A DNA stretch of 64,000 nucleotides from Planctomycetia bacterium. Lineage in GTDB: Bacteria > Planctomycetota > Phycisphaerae > UBA1845 > UTPLA1. Below are positions 1 through 9,083 of the stretch, piece by piece; the first letter of the stretch is position 1, and each line of letters starts with the position of its first letter. Under the pieces are notes generated by a model, which saw only the letters and a program-made list of their open reading frames with translations, was not told the origin of the DNA and searched no databases. Made by a program: the position numbers and the translations under genes. The stretch is taken from contig CP054187.1 of assembly GCA_015200345.1 (NCBI GenBank), positions 852,470-916,469 of the forward strand. Reading direction: 5' to 3'.

Positions 1-90
1 CGGCGGCGCGCTCGGAGCTGCCTGCGCGGACTTGTCCGTCTCCGGCTGCTTCGGGACTTTCAGAACGGGTATCTTGGCGCGTCCGAACAT
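1..90 (-). CDS. N-terminus of a Tad pilus gene, probably the CpaF/TadA ATPase (partial)
   Basis: An open frame starts with ATG at 90 and runs off the left edge, giving 30 residues (MFGRAKIPVLKV, then a Lys/Pro/Ala-rich stretch). A purine-rich GGGGGAAG lies just upstream of the ATG. It follows the cpaE-like gene on the same strand. In Tad loci the gene after cpaE/tadZ is usually cpaF/tadA, the hexameric ATPase that powers pilus assembly. The visible part is too short to show any ATPase motif, so the name comes from position only. Confidence 0.55.
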   Translation of the reverse strand, partial: MFGRAKIPVLKVPKQPETDKSAQAAPSAPP

Positions 91-314
91 GCTTCCCCCG
101 GTTCGACGACGAGACGATCAACTTTGATTCGCGCGGCGCTCCCCGCCCGCGCTAATCATCGCTTCTTTCTTCGGCTCGATTAAAAGGTACATTGCGTTCG
201 ATGGATGGGCCGGCGCAGGGTTCGCCGGTTTTCGGGCTTTGCTCACATCGATCCGTGTTCGCGCATTCTGGGACGAAGTGAAGAGGCGACGGCAGGCCGG
301 CGTCGAGCCAGTGG

Positions 315-1580
315 TCAGGTCGCGGGAACGGCTGCGACGCCGGTGGGTGGCTTGGCGTCGCCCGTTGAGTTCACTGTGGAGGATCCGCCCGACCGCGCCT
401 TGCTAAGCAGCTTGCCGAGGAAACCGCCGTTGGACTTGTTCGATTCGAGCGCGTCGGGGCAATGAATCTTCATGGCCAGCGCGCGAAGATCCTGCCGCAC
501 GCGGCTGCGATCCGAATCCTTCAGGATCGGCTGCCCCAGGTTGATCGCCGAGCTGACCGTCTTCCATTCGTCTACGATCGTCGAAAAGAACTTACGTCCG
601 AGCGTCTGTTCCACCTGCGCCACGTCCAGGTGCGCGGAGTCCCGGCCAAGTCGATTGCAAATGAATTGGAGCCGGTCGGTATTGAACCCCTGGCTGGCCA
701 GTTCCTGAATCATGCGATCGCTGTTGCGAACGCTCGTGACGAGGAGCTGAAGAATCAGCAGATTGAAATCCGCGGAATCGAGGACGGTCCGGCCGCCGGG
801 ATCATGCCTCGTGGGTCCATCGACGACCACGTACGCGCACAATTCCTGAAGACTGCTTAGAACGTTTGCGCAATGAGCGGCCGTGATGATTTCGGCATGA
901 GCAAACGTATGCGGTCGCTGGAGCACGAGGACACCCGACTCGTGTTTGATCAGCGCTTTCATCACCATTTCCGGGTCGAGTTGCTCCGGCGTGGAGCAGA
1001 GATCGGCCACGGTGTATTGCCCGTGTAGGTCCAGGAGCGTCGCGCAGTGGCCGAATCGAAAATCCAGGTCCACCAGCGCGACCTTCTGCGTTGATCCGAC
1101 CAGTTGCGCCAGCTCCACGGCCAGGTTGACGGCCACCGTGGTGCAGCCCACGCCGCCGGAACTTCCCATGATGCTGATGAGCTTGCCCGGCTGGCGGGTC
1201 TTGGGCTGGTTGACGACGATGCGCCCGACGGCCTCTCGAAATTCGTCGAGATTCAGCGGCTTGAGAAGGTATTCCTTGATGCCGGCGCGCATCGCACGGA
1301 GGACCACCGCCCCGTCGGACTGCGCGCTTAACGCAAAAACGGGAATCTCCAGATTGCATTCGCGAAGCTGCCGCACGCACTCCAGCACGAGCGCCGGCTG
1401 CGGGTCGAGATCGACGATCACCAAGTCGGCCGGAAACTGCGCCAGCGCGTGAGGCAACAGGCTCACCTCGTCGAGGTCCGCGACGATGCGAATCTCGGGC
1501 AGGGACGTGACGAGCCGGCGCAGCTCCGGCGCCTCGGCTTCGTTGGTTGTATACAAAATGACGCGTACGTTGTTCGCCAT
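315..1580 (-). CDS. cpaE: CpaE/TadZ-like pilus assembly protein (receiver plus MinD/ParA-type ATPase)
   Basis: About 421 residues. The first 120 form a receiver-like domain with an aspartate in VIVDLD and a lysine in YLLKPLN. The rest is a MinD/ParA-type ATPase with an atypical P-loop, GGVGCTT, in which the usual lysine is cysteine; divergent P-loops are common in TadZ/CpaE. Family members sit at the cell pole and recruit the Tad secretion machinery to the inner membrane. The gene lies between the vWA protein and the probable cpaF on the same strand. The frame can be extended to a GTG at 1598 or an ATG at 1589. I chose the ATG at 1580 because the first beta strand of the receiver begins right after it; none of the three has a clear ribosome binding site. 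Confidence 0.85.
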   Translation of the reverse strand: MANNVRVILYTTNEAEAPELRRLVTSLPEIRIVADLDEVSLLPHALAQFPADLVIVDLDPQPALVLECVRQLRECNLEIPVFALSAQSDGAVVLRAMRAGIKEYLLKPLNLDEFREAVGRIVVNQPKTRQPGKLISIMGSSGGVGCTTVAVNLAVELAQLVGSTQKVALVDLDFRFGHCATLLDLHGQYTVADLCSTPEQLDPEMVMKALIKHESGVLVLQRPHTFAHAEIITAAHCANVLSSLQELCAYVVVDGPTRHDPGGRTVLDSADFNLLILQLLVTSVRNSDRMIQELASQGFNTDRLQFICNRLGRDSAHLDVAQVEQTLGRKFFSTIVDEWKTVSSAINLGQPILKDSDRSRVRQDLRALAMKIHCPDALESNKSNGGFLGKLLSKARSGGSSTVNSTGDAKPPTGVAAVPAT

Positions 1581-1738
1581 GGTCCCCATCGCGCCCACAG
1601 CGGTAAGTCGGGCCGTCCTTTCCCCCGCTGAAGCGATACCTTCTCTGCGAATCGCCCTGTCCTTATCGGCCGGTCGAAAGGACCAATTGAACTCCAGTGG
1701 CCTCGGCCCGCCGAGCTTTTGTGCGGCCCCATAAAGCG

Positions 1739-1767
1739 ACGCGCCCGCCGGGTTGCGACGGGCGCGT
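1739..1767 (-). terminator. Nine-base-pair GC hairpin after the tadG-like gene
   Basis: ACGCGCCCG at 1739-1747 is the exact reverse complement of CGGGCGCGT at 1759-1767, with an 11-base loop. It sits 84 bases past the stop of the vWA gene and before cpaE on the minus strand. Only a weak T run (CTTTAT) follows. It may be a partial terminator that lowers expression of cpaE and cpaF, or a processing hairpin. Confidence 0.4.
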
Positions 1768-1850
1768 CCGTGATACGTCCCAGTATGCTCGCGGCCCTCG
1801 TCGTTGTGACCGGTACGATCAGACGGGTCACCCTCGACGAGGACTCCGCG

Positions 1851-3773
1851 TCACTGAATTAAGCGGACCGGCCGCTTGCCGCCGAGTGTTTCGAAAATCT
1901 GCCGCAACTGGGCGACGTACACCGGTTGGTTGTTGTTCGCCGGATCGGGCGTCGAATCGGCGAAGAAGTAGTGATCCGGCGTGCTGGCCAAGTCGCTGCA
2001 CAGATCGGAGTCGACGTCGCCGCCGACGCCCACGACGTACACCGTCATGCCCGCCGCCTTGGCCGCGTTGGCGCGGTCATAGCACCAACTGATCGCCGAC
2101 GGCGCGTTGTTGCCGACGCTGTTGCCGGCGCTGTCAACGTTTGGCTTGCCGTCGGTCATCAGCACAATGACCTTTGCGGCGCTGGCACGTGCCCGCTCGC
2201 TGCTCAACTCCGCGATGCCCAGTTGCAGCCCCGCGCCGATGTTGGTGATCGACGTGAAATGCCCGGCCTGCATGCCGTTCAGATTGTTGGGAATCTGCTG
2301 AAGGACTTCGGCGAGCGTCTGCCCGGCCGATGGCGATTGCAGATCAACACGATGGTAGCCGTATTGTGCGAACGTCTCGAGCGACATGCGATCATCCGTA
2401 TCCAGGTCCACGACCGTGTCCACCAGCGCTTGCACGGCGCCCTTCACGGAGTAGAGCGGCTCCTCCGGCGCGGAGGCCAGCTCCGGGCATTTCGAGTTGT
2501 TCGCCTGCTTCTCCAGTAGATAGTTTACAAAAGTCTTGATGCCATACCGGTAACGAAAGTTCGGATCGGTGTCCCGCATCTCCGACGAGTTGGTCATGTA
2601 ATCCACGTACGCGTCCCAGCTTCCGCCGGCAAACGGGTACGAAACAACATGCGTCAGCTCGTTGTTGTCCACCTTGTTGTCCCCGTTGCCGGGACCGCCG
2701 TTGTACTTGCCGCCGGACTTCTTGCTCCTCCAGCCCGCCAGACCGAGCAGCACCTTGACCCGATTTCGGTAATACTGTGTCGTACCATCAAAGCTGCCGG
2801 AAAGCAGCGCCGAGCGCTCGTTCGCGCTGTACCCCGATTCGGTGATGTTCGCGATCACGTCCGCATCGGTGCACGTGGCGCTCCGAGGTATGTAATACAA
2901 ACCCGGATCATCGACAGGCGTATAACTTCCCAGCGCGATGGCGTTTCCAAAGCCCGTCATCCATCCCCAGCGCGGGCCGCCGCATCCACCATTGGGCCCT
3001 GTGGGACTCGCCCCAGGACTGGGGTTGCCTCCCTGACTGTTCGGCGAACCAGGGCCGGTACCGGGCTGGTCGTTCACGTTTCCTGGATTGCCCGGCGGCT
3101 GCGGGTCGATGCCATTGCCGACACCGTTGTTGCCCTTTTCGCACGGCAACGACATCCACACCTGTTCAAGATTAATCTGAACGCCCGGCCGCGTACCGCT
3201 GCTCTCCGAGGCGAACTCCTTATAGTGCCGCAGTTCGCTGTCATCGTTCATCGATCCGGACAGGTCGATCACCACCGCGATATCACGCGGCACCACCATG
3301 GCCACGGCCGTCGCGCTCAAGTCGGCGCCCTCGACACCCAATGCCTGCCCGAACAGCATCGACACCGGACCATCGGCGACGCTCGCATCACGCCGAAGCG
3401 TGACCGAAACGGCATCGTAGGGCGTCTGGTTCGGATGGAACTCGTACCGGCCATTGTTCAACGTCGCCCGGCCGAACACGACATCCGATTCGACCAGGTC
3501 CGCACCCTGATGGGTGATCTGATTCAGCCCCGCGATGCGCGCCGCCTCGACCACCGCCTCCGTCGTCGCGTTTGGCGTACCAAGCTGCGACGCCGCCGCC
3601 AGCGCCGCCGCGTCCGCCGCGTTGCGAAGTTCCTGCTTGGCCGAGAACATCAGACCGGTATCGACGGCCAGCGCCGCCACGCCCAATCCGACGACTCCTC
3701 CGAAGAAGACGCCCGGCGTGATGACGCTGCCACGCCGCAGCTTTCGATTCCGTCGCTTCGCATTCAGGAACAT
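1851..3773 (-). CDS. TadG-like pilus protein with an interrupted von Willebrand A domain
   Basis: 640 residues. Basic residues precede a membrane segment at about 17-40, followed by the Tad-type stretch with NAADAAALAAA that typifies TadE/TadG N-termini. A vWA domain begins at about 163 with the metal-site motif DLSGSM (170-175) and resumes near 440, ending with the motif TDGKPN near 540. Between these lies an insertion of about 250 residues, part of it Gly/Pro/Asn/Ser-rich (220-265). The start is the ATG at 3773, preceded by a strong GGAGG at 3782-3786; the frame reaches further up to 3869 but without such a site. TadG proteins act in the envelope in pilus assembly, and vWA domains usually bind proteins through a metal ion. 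It is a member of the Tad locus by strand and order. Confidence 0.85.
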   Translation of the reverse strand: MFLNAKRRNRKLRRGSVITPGVFFGGVVGLGVAALAVDTGLMFSAKQELRNAADAAALAAASQLGTPNATTEAVVEAARIAGLNQITHQGADLVESDVVFGRATLNNGRYEFHPNQTPYDAVSVTLRRDASVADGPVSMLFGQALGVEGADLSATAVAMVVPRDIAVVIDLSGSMNDDSELRHYKEFASESSGTRPGVQINLEQVWMSLPCEKGNNGVGNGIDPQPPGNPGNVNDQPGTGPGSPNSQGGNPSPGASPTGPNGGCGGPRWGWMTGFGNAIALGSYTPVDDPGLYYIPRSATCTDADVIANITESGYSANERSALLSGSFDGTTQYYRNRVKVLLGLAGWRSKKSGGKYNGGPGNGDNKVDNNELTHVVSYPFAGGSWDAYVDYMTNSSEMRDTDPNFRYRYGIKTFVNYLLEKQANNSKCPELASAPEEPLYSVKGAVQALVDTVVDLDTDDRMSLETFAQYGYHRVDLQSPSAGQTLAEVLQQIPNNLNGMQAGHFTSITNIGAGLQLGIAELSSERARASAAKVIVLMTDGKPNVDSAGNSVGNNAPSAISWCYDRANAAKAAGMTVYVVGVGGDVDSDLCSDLASTPDHYFFADSTPDPANNNQPVYVAQLRQIFETLGGKRPVRLIQ

Positions 3774-4109
3774 GATCTCACCCTCCTGTTGACTGCTCCA
3801 CACACCGCTGCCACCGACGCGCGGATCGGGCGCCCTGGTTTCGACGACCGATCTGTTTGGCATTTTCACCGCAGCCTCGATAAGCGGCCGGCGGCTGTAT
3901 CAGGCATTCCACTGGATCTCGCGGAATGCCGCGTCTGGCGTGTCGTGCCGGGCGGCGCGAAAGGAATCGCCCTTCGCGCCGCGCGGCTTCGGTCGGTTGT
4001 GTCGATCTCGTTTTCGGACGGGCCGATCGCGCTTCGACTGCGGCGATCCACCCTGAAGACTACCATACGCGCACGCCCGAGGCGAAAAGATTTTTTCCCC
4101 GACGGGCCG

Positions 4110-5888
4110 TTACTCGTCCCCTTCCGACAGCCCCCACGGACCGACCAGCGCCAATTGCGAACTGGGCCAACCCGCGGATGCCTGCGGTCGCGATTTCACG
4201 TCAAAGTGCTCGCGCGGCACACCGTCCGGCTCCGGCCGCTCACGCGGAGTCCCTTCAAGCTGCTGCAACACGAACAATTCGAAATCGTTCGGATGCGTCA
4301 TCAACTGGCCCGGCACGGGCGGAACCTGTTGCGGGTCCATCGGCTCGACCAGTTGCGGTGTCACAAGAATGACCAGCTCCGTGTTCGCGCGCTGATACTC
4401 GGTCGAACTGAACAGCGTGCCCAGCACCGGGATATCGCCCAGGCCGGGGATCTTCGACGCCAGCGCCTGCACGCGCTCGCTTAGCAATCCGCCCACTGCG
4501 AACGTCTGCCCGTTTCCACATTCGACCGTGCTCTCCACGCGCCGCGTCGTGAACGTGAACACCGGCAGACCGCCGACGACGCTCGCCCCCGGAATCGCGT
4601 CGCTGAACTCGGTCATCACGTGAATGCGCACCAACTGCCCTTCCATCACCGTGGGATTGAAGGCGAGCCGAACGCCGAACTCCTTGTATTCAATGGTCAC
4701 CGCGCCCGCGACGGCGCCGCCCTGGGTCACGGGGATCGGCACTTCCCCCCCCGCCAGAAACGTCGCCGTCTGGCCGCTGATCGCCACGAGATTCGGCTCC
4801 GCCAGGACGCGCGAGAGGTTGTTCTCGCGCAGCGCGTTCAGGAAGAATTGCAGCTCCGCGCGGGGGAATCCAAACGTGATGTTCGTGTTTGGTCCGGTCT
4901 GCACCGGGTTGTACGCGTAGGTCAACTGGCCGCCCAGCGAATTCTTCACGACCATGTTGGTCACGCCGTTGTTGCTGATGTTCGTCGGATTGAGCTGACC
5001 CAGGTTGTTCGCGAGGAAGAAATCCCGCGTCCAGTCCGAGCCGCCGATCGCCCAGTTGATCCCGAGCTGGCGCATCGCCTCCTTGTTCACCTCGGCCACG
5101 ACGACCCGCAGCATGACCTGCTGATTCCCCACGACGTTGAGATGATTCTGCACGGCCGACCCCTGCACCATCGTCGCCATTTCGCCGATGCGCTCGGCCG
5201 TCTCGGAATCGGGCACGTTGCCGGTCAGCACGATGTTGCCGTTGATGCTGCGCGGCGTGACTTCCGACTGCGGACTGATGTTCTTGATCATGCCCTCCAG
5301 CGGGAGCAGATCCAATTCGCAGGTAACGTGGAACGTTCGTTCTTCCGCCCCGGCACGCAACACGAGCTGCGTCGTACCGAACGATTTGCCCGCCACCACG
5401 ATCTGCCGCGGAGACGTCAGCACGACGTCCGCCACCGTCGGATCGGCAATCTGAACGCTGTCCACGTTGACTTTCGTATTAATCAGCAGCGACGCATTCT
5501 TGCCGACCGTCAAATGCTCCACCTGCCGGCGCGATACGTTGATGGACTCGATCAGCGCATCACCCGACGACTCGGCGCCGCCGGACTGACCCGCCGCCGG
5601 CCGACGCGACGCATCCTGCACCGTTCGCACCGGTCCGGCCTGCGCCAGCACCACACGCTCGCGCGCGGCAGGCGCAACCGAAGACGATTCATCAACGGGC
5701 AACGAGAGCGGCCGGTTCGTAACGACCTGGCGCGAACCGCTTGGCGGCTCCTCACCGCGAACAAATGGGCCGGTCGCAAGGGCAATCAGCCCAATGGCCG
5801 CCAACTGCGTCGTCAATTGCTTCAGGGGCGACACCTTCCGTGGTGCATCAGGCCGGACCTGGTTCATTCCATCCGTGGATCGGTTCAT
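4110..5888 (-). CDS. cpaC: CpaC/RcpA-type secretin of the Tad pilus
   Basis: 592 residues. A signal peptide at about 20-45 is followed by a pilus-formation N-terminal domain (about 125-195, with VEHLTVGKNASLLI), a BON-like segment (about 200-260) and the secretin domain in the C-terminal half, with VLAEPNLVAISGQTATFLAG and the late motif VPVLGTLF. Secretins form the outer-membrane channel through which the pilus leaves the cell. The start at 5888 overlaps the stop of cpaB in an ATGA and has GGAGAAA upstream, so the two are probably translationally coupled. A longer frame up to 5924 would run into cpaB. Confidence 0.93.
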   Translation of the reverse strand: MNRSTDGMNQVRPDAPRKVSPLKQLTTQLAAIGLIALATGPFVRGEEPPSGSRQVVTNRPLSLPVDESSSVAPAARERVVLAQAGPVRTVQDASRRPAAGQSGGAESSGDALIESINVSRRQVEHLTVGKNASLLINTKVNVDSVQIADPTVADVVLTSPRQIVVAGKSFGTTQLVLRAGAEERTFHVTCELDLLPLEGMIKNISPQSEVTPRSINGNIVLTGNVPDSETAERIGEMATMVQGSAVQNHLNVVGNQQVMLRVVVAEVNKEAMRQLGINWAIGGSDWTRDFFLANNLGQLNPTNISNNGVTNMVVKNSLGGQLTYAYNPVQTGPNTNITFGFPRAELQFFLNALRENNLSRVLAEPNLVAISGQTATFLAGGEVPIPVTQGGAVAGAVTIEYKEFGVRLAFNPTVMEGQLVRIHVMTEFSDAIPGASVVGGLPVFTFTTRRVESTVECGNGQTFAVGGLLSERVQALASKIPGLGDIPVLGTLFSSTEYQRANTELVILVTPQLVEPMDPQQVPPVPGQLMTHPNDFELFVLQQLEGTPRERPEPDGVPREHFDVKSRPQASAGWPSSQLALVGPWGLSEGDE

Positions 5889-6742
5889 TCGCGTTTCTCC
5901 GCGTAAGGCGCGCCGCCGGCACACGGGCCGCGGAGCGCGCCGCTTGCATCAAACTCATACCGCTGCACTTCCTGACCGCGAACCACGTCCACGACGTGAT
6001 TCCGCGCCACCGCCACCTTGGCGGTCTCCGCCGGCGGCTGCTCGCGCGGCCCCGCGGACTTCTGGAACAACTTGGCCCAGAACGACTCGCTCGCTTCCTT
6101 TGCATCACCGCGCATCGCCAGCCGGATTCGCCCGCCGCTCGCCGTGTAGGCGTGCAGCACGCCAACCTGATCGGGCCGCACAAACAGCGTCACGCTCTTG
6201 GCCACCCGCACGGTCTTGCCATCCGTCCCGACTTCGCTCATCGACTGCCCCACCGCGCCGACCTCGATATCGGTCAGGATGATCTTGCTCACGCCGTCGC
6301 GCCCCATCGCTGACACGTCGACCCGCGACCCCGGCATGATGAAGCCCGACACCGCCGAGTCCTCGGTCACGCTCACGCTGACCGCGCGAAACCCCGGCGG
6401 AATAATCGCCCGCAGACCCGGCTCGGCGCCTGGCGGCGCCAGCATCGACGCCGTGATCGGCACGCCCGGTGCAACCGTCATCGCGGTCACGCGACCCACC
6501 AGCGCCTTGCGGTCCTTGTCCGTGAACGCGCCGCGCGGAACCAGTTTCGGCGACACCCGTACCGTCGACAGCATCCCCTCCGTAATGCGCGTCGCCACTT
6601 CGATCGGCTTGGCGCTCACGATCACCGCCGCTTCATCGCCGCCGGCGCCCTGCGCGCGCTGCACAAGGTCCACGCCCATCTTGATGGCGAAGAACCCAAC
6701 GCCCAGCCCCAGCACCAACGGAATGATCGTTCGCGGTTTCAT
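5885..6742 (-). CDS. cpaB: CpaB/RcpC-type Tad pilus protein with SAF domain
   Basis: 285 residues. An N-terminal membrane anchor (about 6-27, IPLVLGLGVGFFAIKMG) is followed by an SAF domain (about 50-115), the region that carries ITEGMLSTVRVSPKLVPRG, and then the CpaB/RcpC C-terminal domain with FRAVSVSVTEDSAVSGFI. RcpC/CpaB works in the periplasm with the secretin and is needed for pilus biogenesis or stability. It lies directly before cpaC with a four-base overlap. Length and order fit the family well. Confidence 0.92.
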   Translation of the reverse strand: MKPRTIIPLVLGLGVGFFAIKMGVDLVQRAQGAGGDEAAVIVSAKPIEVATRITEGMLSTVRVSPKLVPRGAFTDKDRKALVGRVTAMTVAPGVPITASMLAPPGAEPGLRAIIPPGFRAVSVSVTEDSAVSGFIMPGSRVDVSAMGRDGVSKIILTDIEVGAVGQSMSEVGTDGKTVRVAKSVTLFVRPDQVGVLHAYTASGGRIRLAMRGDAKEASESFWAKLFQKSAGPREQPPAETAKVAVARNHVVDVVRGQEVQRYEFDASGALRGPCAGGAPYAEKRE

Positions 6743-6968
6743 TGATCACATTCCTGCCGCCGCGCGAAACAACCGCCTCGCGCGCGTCCGGCCGCCGCGC
6801 CCGCCGCGGACATCCGTCCCCGGTGACGCAGCCTGGTTTGCTTGATTCGTTCCCTCTCAACTGACTTCGATCGGCTTCCGAATGAGCCGACCGGTTCGTG
6901 ACGCACACGTCACCGGGTTTTCGTTCCCAATCGGCGCGCCCCGGTTGGGCACGCCGCCGTCAAGGAGA

Positions 6969-7460
6969 TTACGGCCCGATGCCGCTGGCGCCGGCCTGAT
7001 CGACCTCTTGCAGACCTTCGCGCCGCATCGTTGTTGACGACGATATCTGAAACGATCCGCCGCCCAGCAGGCTGCCAGTGAAGGATGCCCGCGAGAACGG
7101 AATCGACACGGTCACAGTCAGATCGGTGTCCGACGCACCAAGATCATCGATGTTTGAGGTGGTTGTGTAACCGCTCAAGTTGGCCGCCCCCATCGCCTCG
7201 TCCACCGCGTTTTGAACGTCCGACATCGTGCCGCCGGGAATCACCCCGGCCCGCGCGCCCTCGCGCGCCGCAAGCGTCACGGTCTGTTTGACCATGAAGG
7301 CGTAGCCGGCCTCCATCATGCCGAACATCGCCGTGATCATCAGCGGCGCGACGACCGCCGCCTCGACCACCGCGCTACCGCGACGCGCGAAACGCCGACC
7401 GCTTCGACCGGTTCGAGTACGCAGCTTCGGATTTTGCTTCTTCGGGTTTTGCTGCTTCAT
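6969..7460 (-). CDS. TadE-like pseudopilin
   Basis: 163 residues. Basic N-terminus (RRFARRGSAV) followed by one hydrophobic segment at about 28-50 with a glutamate near its start (GSAVVEAAVVAPLM), the pattern of TadE pseudopilins, which are processed by the prepilin peptidase and assist assembly. The remainder is a small soluble domain. The start at 7460 overlaps the stop of the prepilin peptidase gene in ATGA, which favours it over two upstream ATGs in the same frame (the frame opens at 7499). Confidence 0.88.
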   Translation of the reverse strand: MKQQNPKKQNPKLRTRTGRSGRRFARRGSAVVEAAVVAPLMITAMFGMMEAGYAFMVKQTVTLAAREGARAGVIPGGTMSDVQNAVDEAMGAANLSGYTTTSNIDDLGASDTDLTVTVSIPFSRASFTGSLLGGGSFQISSSTTMRREGLQEVDQAGASGIGP

Positions 7461-8011
7461 GGCACCCACCATCCCATCTGTTGAAACCAACACACACAAA
7501 AGGTCCCCACCGAGAGCGGAATCGCATACGGCATCACGCCGTTCACACCGCCCAGGCTCGCCACCGATCCGAAGTCACTCAACGCGCGACGCGCCGAGGT
7601 CAGCTTCCACATCACCGTTCCGACGTTCGCCGCCGTCGCCGACCACTGTCGTCGCATGACAATCGTCGCCAGTGCCATCAGGCCGCCCAGCAGGCCACCC
7701 GCCACCACGGCCCGCAGCGTCATCGCCGGACCCAGCCACGCCCCCAGCGCCGCCATGTACTTCACGTCACCTGCGCCCATCGCCCGGATCAACCACGGAC
7801 CCAACAGCAACACCAGGCCCGTCGCCAAGCCCAGCATCGCCTGCGACAGCCCGTTCCAACCGCCGCTCATCATGCCGGCGGCCAGGCCGCCCATCGCCAG
7901 CGAACCCGTCAACCAGTTCGGAACGCGACGACGCCGGTAATCGCTCCAGCTGGCCAGGCACATGGCCGGAGCCAGTACCGCCATCGTCCACATCCCGTCG
8001 GAGAAACCCAT
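7457..8011 (-). CDS. Prepilin peptidase, A24 family (TadV/CpaA)
   Basis: 184 residues and almost entirely membrane-embedded (five or six hydrophobic segments). The two catalytic aspartates of the A24 aspartic peptidases are visible: one in WSDYRRRRVPNWL near residue 25 and one in the GxGD motif GAGDVK near 81. The short form without the methylase domain is typical of TadV/CpaA. It cleaves the leader of Flp prepilin and of TadE-type pseudopilins. GGGAG lies about eight bases upstream of the ATG at 8011. It follows flp and is coupled to the TadE-like gene by an ATGA overlap. Confidence 0.93.
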   Translation of the reverse strand: MGFSDGMWTMAVLAPAMCLASWSDYRRRRVPNWLTGSLAMGGLAAGMMSGGWNGLSQAMLGLATGLVLLLGPWLIRAMGAGDVKYMAALGAWLGPAMTLRAVVAGGLLGGLMALATIVMRRQWSATAANVGTVMWKLTSARRALSDFGSVASLGGVNGVMPYAIPLSVGTFCVCWFQQMGWWVP

Positions 8012-8218
8012 TCAACGTGCTCCCACATCGCTCCGTCATCGTCCTGTCGGCGCTCGCCCCACCCGGTAAGCGTGTCAGGAATCTGTCATGCTTCGGGTCC
8101 GACACGCGCCGGGCGGATGGAGGATCCGACCCCCACCCGCCCGCGCAGCCTGTCGAACGATTCGCCCGTTCGGCCCGCGGCCTGCCCAGGCACCCGCCGC
8201 GAGCCGCGCCGCGATGCC

Positions 8219-8392
8219 TTACGGCATGGCGGCTTCGATGTCGGCGAACGTGCTGGACACCTTCGTGCCCAGCGCGCTGATCGCGCCCAGCGCGATCACG
8301 ATGATCAACGCGAGCATGACCGCGTATTCCGTCGCGGTGGCGCCTTCCTCATCCCGAATGAAGGCCTTCAGACCGTTCAAAAACTTATTCAT
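8219..8392 (-). CDS. flp: Flp-type prepilin (major pilin)
   Basis: 57 residues. It shows the full Flp pattern: a short basic leader, a glycine cleavage site in DEEG/ATATEY with glutamate at +5 and tyrosine at +6, then a hydrophobic helix (AVMLALIIVIALGAISALG). After cleavage the mature pilin is about 38 residues. AAAGGAG lies about nine bases before the ATG at 8392; an upstream in-frame start at 8455 would spoil the short leader. It is the first gene of the pilus locus, and its leader RNA is long and structured (see 8604-8740). Confidence 0.95.
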   Translation of the reverse strand: MNKFLNGLKAFIRDEEGATATEYAVMLALIIVIALGAISALGTKVSSTFADIEAAMP

Positions 8393-9083
8393 CTGACTGC
8401 TCCTTTCCTGTGGGGAACGGACGCTGTTCCCGTTTCTGGTCGCCCGGTCAGGCATCCTGCCCGACCGTGACCACTCCGAGGCTGCTCACACGAGTTTGCC
8501 TCGATCCTCGACAGCGTCCGTTGCCGTCGACTCCGGTATCGCAATCGTCGTGACGGCGCACACCCTGCGGCGTGATTCGCCTCGACGATGGCCGCTGTTG
8601 GAAGTGGGAGTCGCACCGCGGAGTAGAAACCCTCCGCGATGTTCAATGCCCCTGACCTCCCACCTCGGCGGCAGGAGGCCCTCGTTCGGCATGTCCGAGC
8701 AGGCTTTGCGCCATGCCTCGGTCTGCCTGCGTCTCGCGGATCAGCCGCGACGACCAAAGCAGAATCGGCCTCCGCCTGATTGCCAGCACTGACATCGGCG
8801 AACGGCAATTTCAAAATAAGAAACGGCCGCCCGCTAGGCAAATCCCCCGGCGAGAAAATCTGCAATTGGCGATAATAACTTCGTCCCATGGCATCCATGC
8901 CCGCCGCCTGTACTGATAAATACATATCGGTCGCCTCGCGGCGACGGACGCAGACTGTTATCCCGAACACGCACACGCGGTTCGATTGGCCGGGTTGCGA
9001 GTCAATTCCCAGGGGGATGCGGATTTCGCGCGTTGACGACGTGACAAAGCGGAAATCCACCGAAACGGAGGTTCAAGCGTGAT
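8393..9083. other. 690-base non-coding region upstream of flp
   Basis: No convincing gene. Minus-strand open frames here have no ribosome binding site or recognisable domain. Because flp is read leftward, the region should carry its promoter and leader. I could not find a clear sigma-70 or sigma-54 promoter. The structured element at 8604-8740 is the notable content. Confidence 0.6.
8604..8740 (-). promoter_or_regulatory. Candidate riboswitch-like leader of the flp pilus operon
   Basis: Read on the minus strand. A closing stem CCGCGA (8739-8734) pairs with TCGCGG (8639-8634). It encloses GCAGGC (8730-8725) with GCCTGC (8704-8699), and CCTCC (8678-8674) with GGAGG (8660-8656). The second stem frames AGACC and CGCAAA, which resembles the conserved core of the GEMM-I cyclic-di-GMP aptamer (GGCAAACC and GACGCAAAGCC). 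Two further stems compete for the same bases: GTGGGAG (8663-8657) with CTCCCAC (8610-8604), and CGCGGAG (8638-8632) with CTCCGCG (8623-8617). So the 3' strands of two aptamer-like stems can be taken over by a downstream fold. Against a GEMM call, there is no GAAA tetraloop, the 5' CACGCACAGGG core is shortened, and a small extra hairpin lies between the second and third stems. Confidence 0.35.

Noticed and set aside
2649..4484. 611-codon plus-strand open frame over the tadG-like and cpaC genes
   Set aside because: Spans an intergenic gap and two genes on the other strand; Arg-rich translation without motifs.
8389..9060. 223-codon minus-strand frame upstream of flp
   Set aside because: No start with a ribosome binding site, no domain, and it overlaps the structured leader; more likely non-coding.
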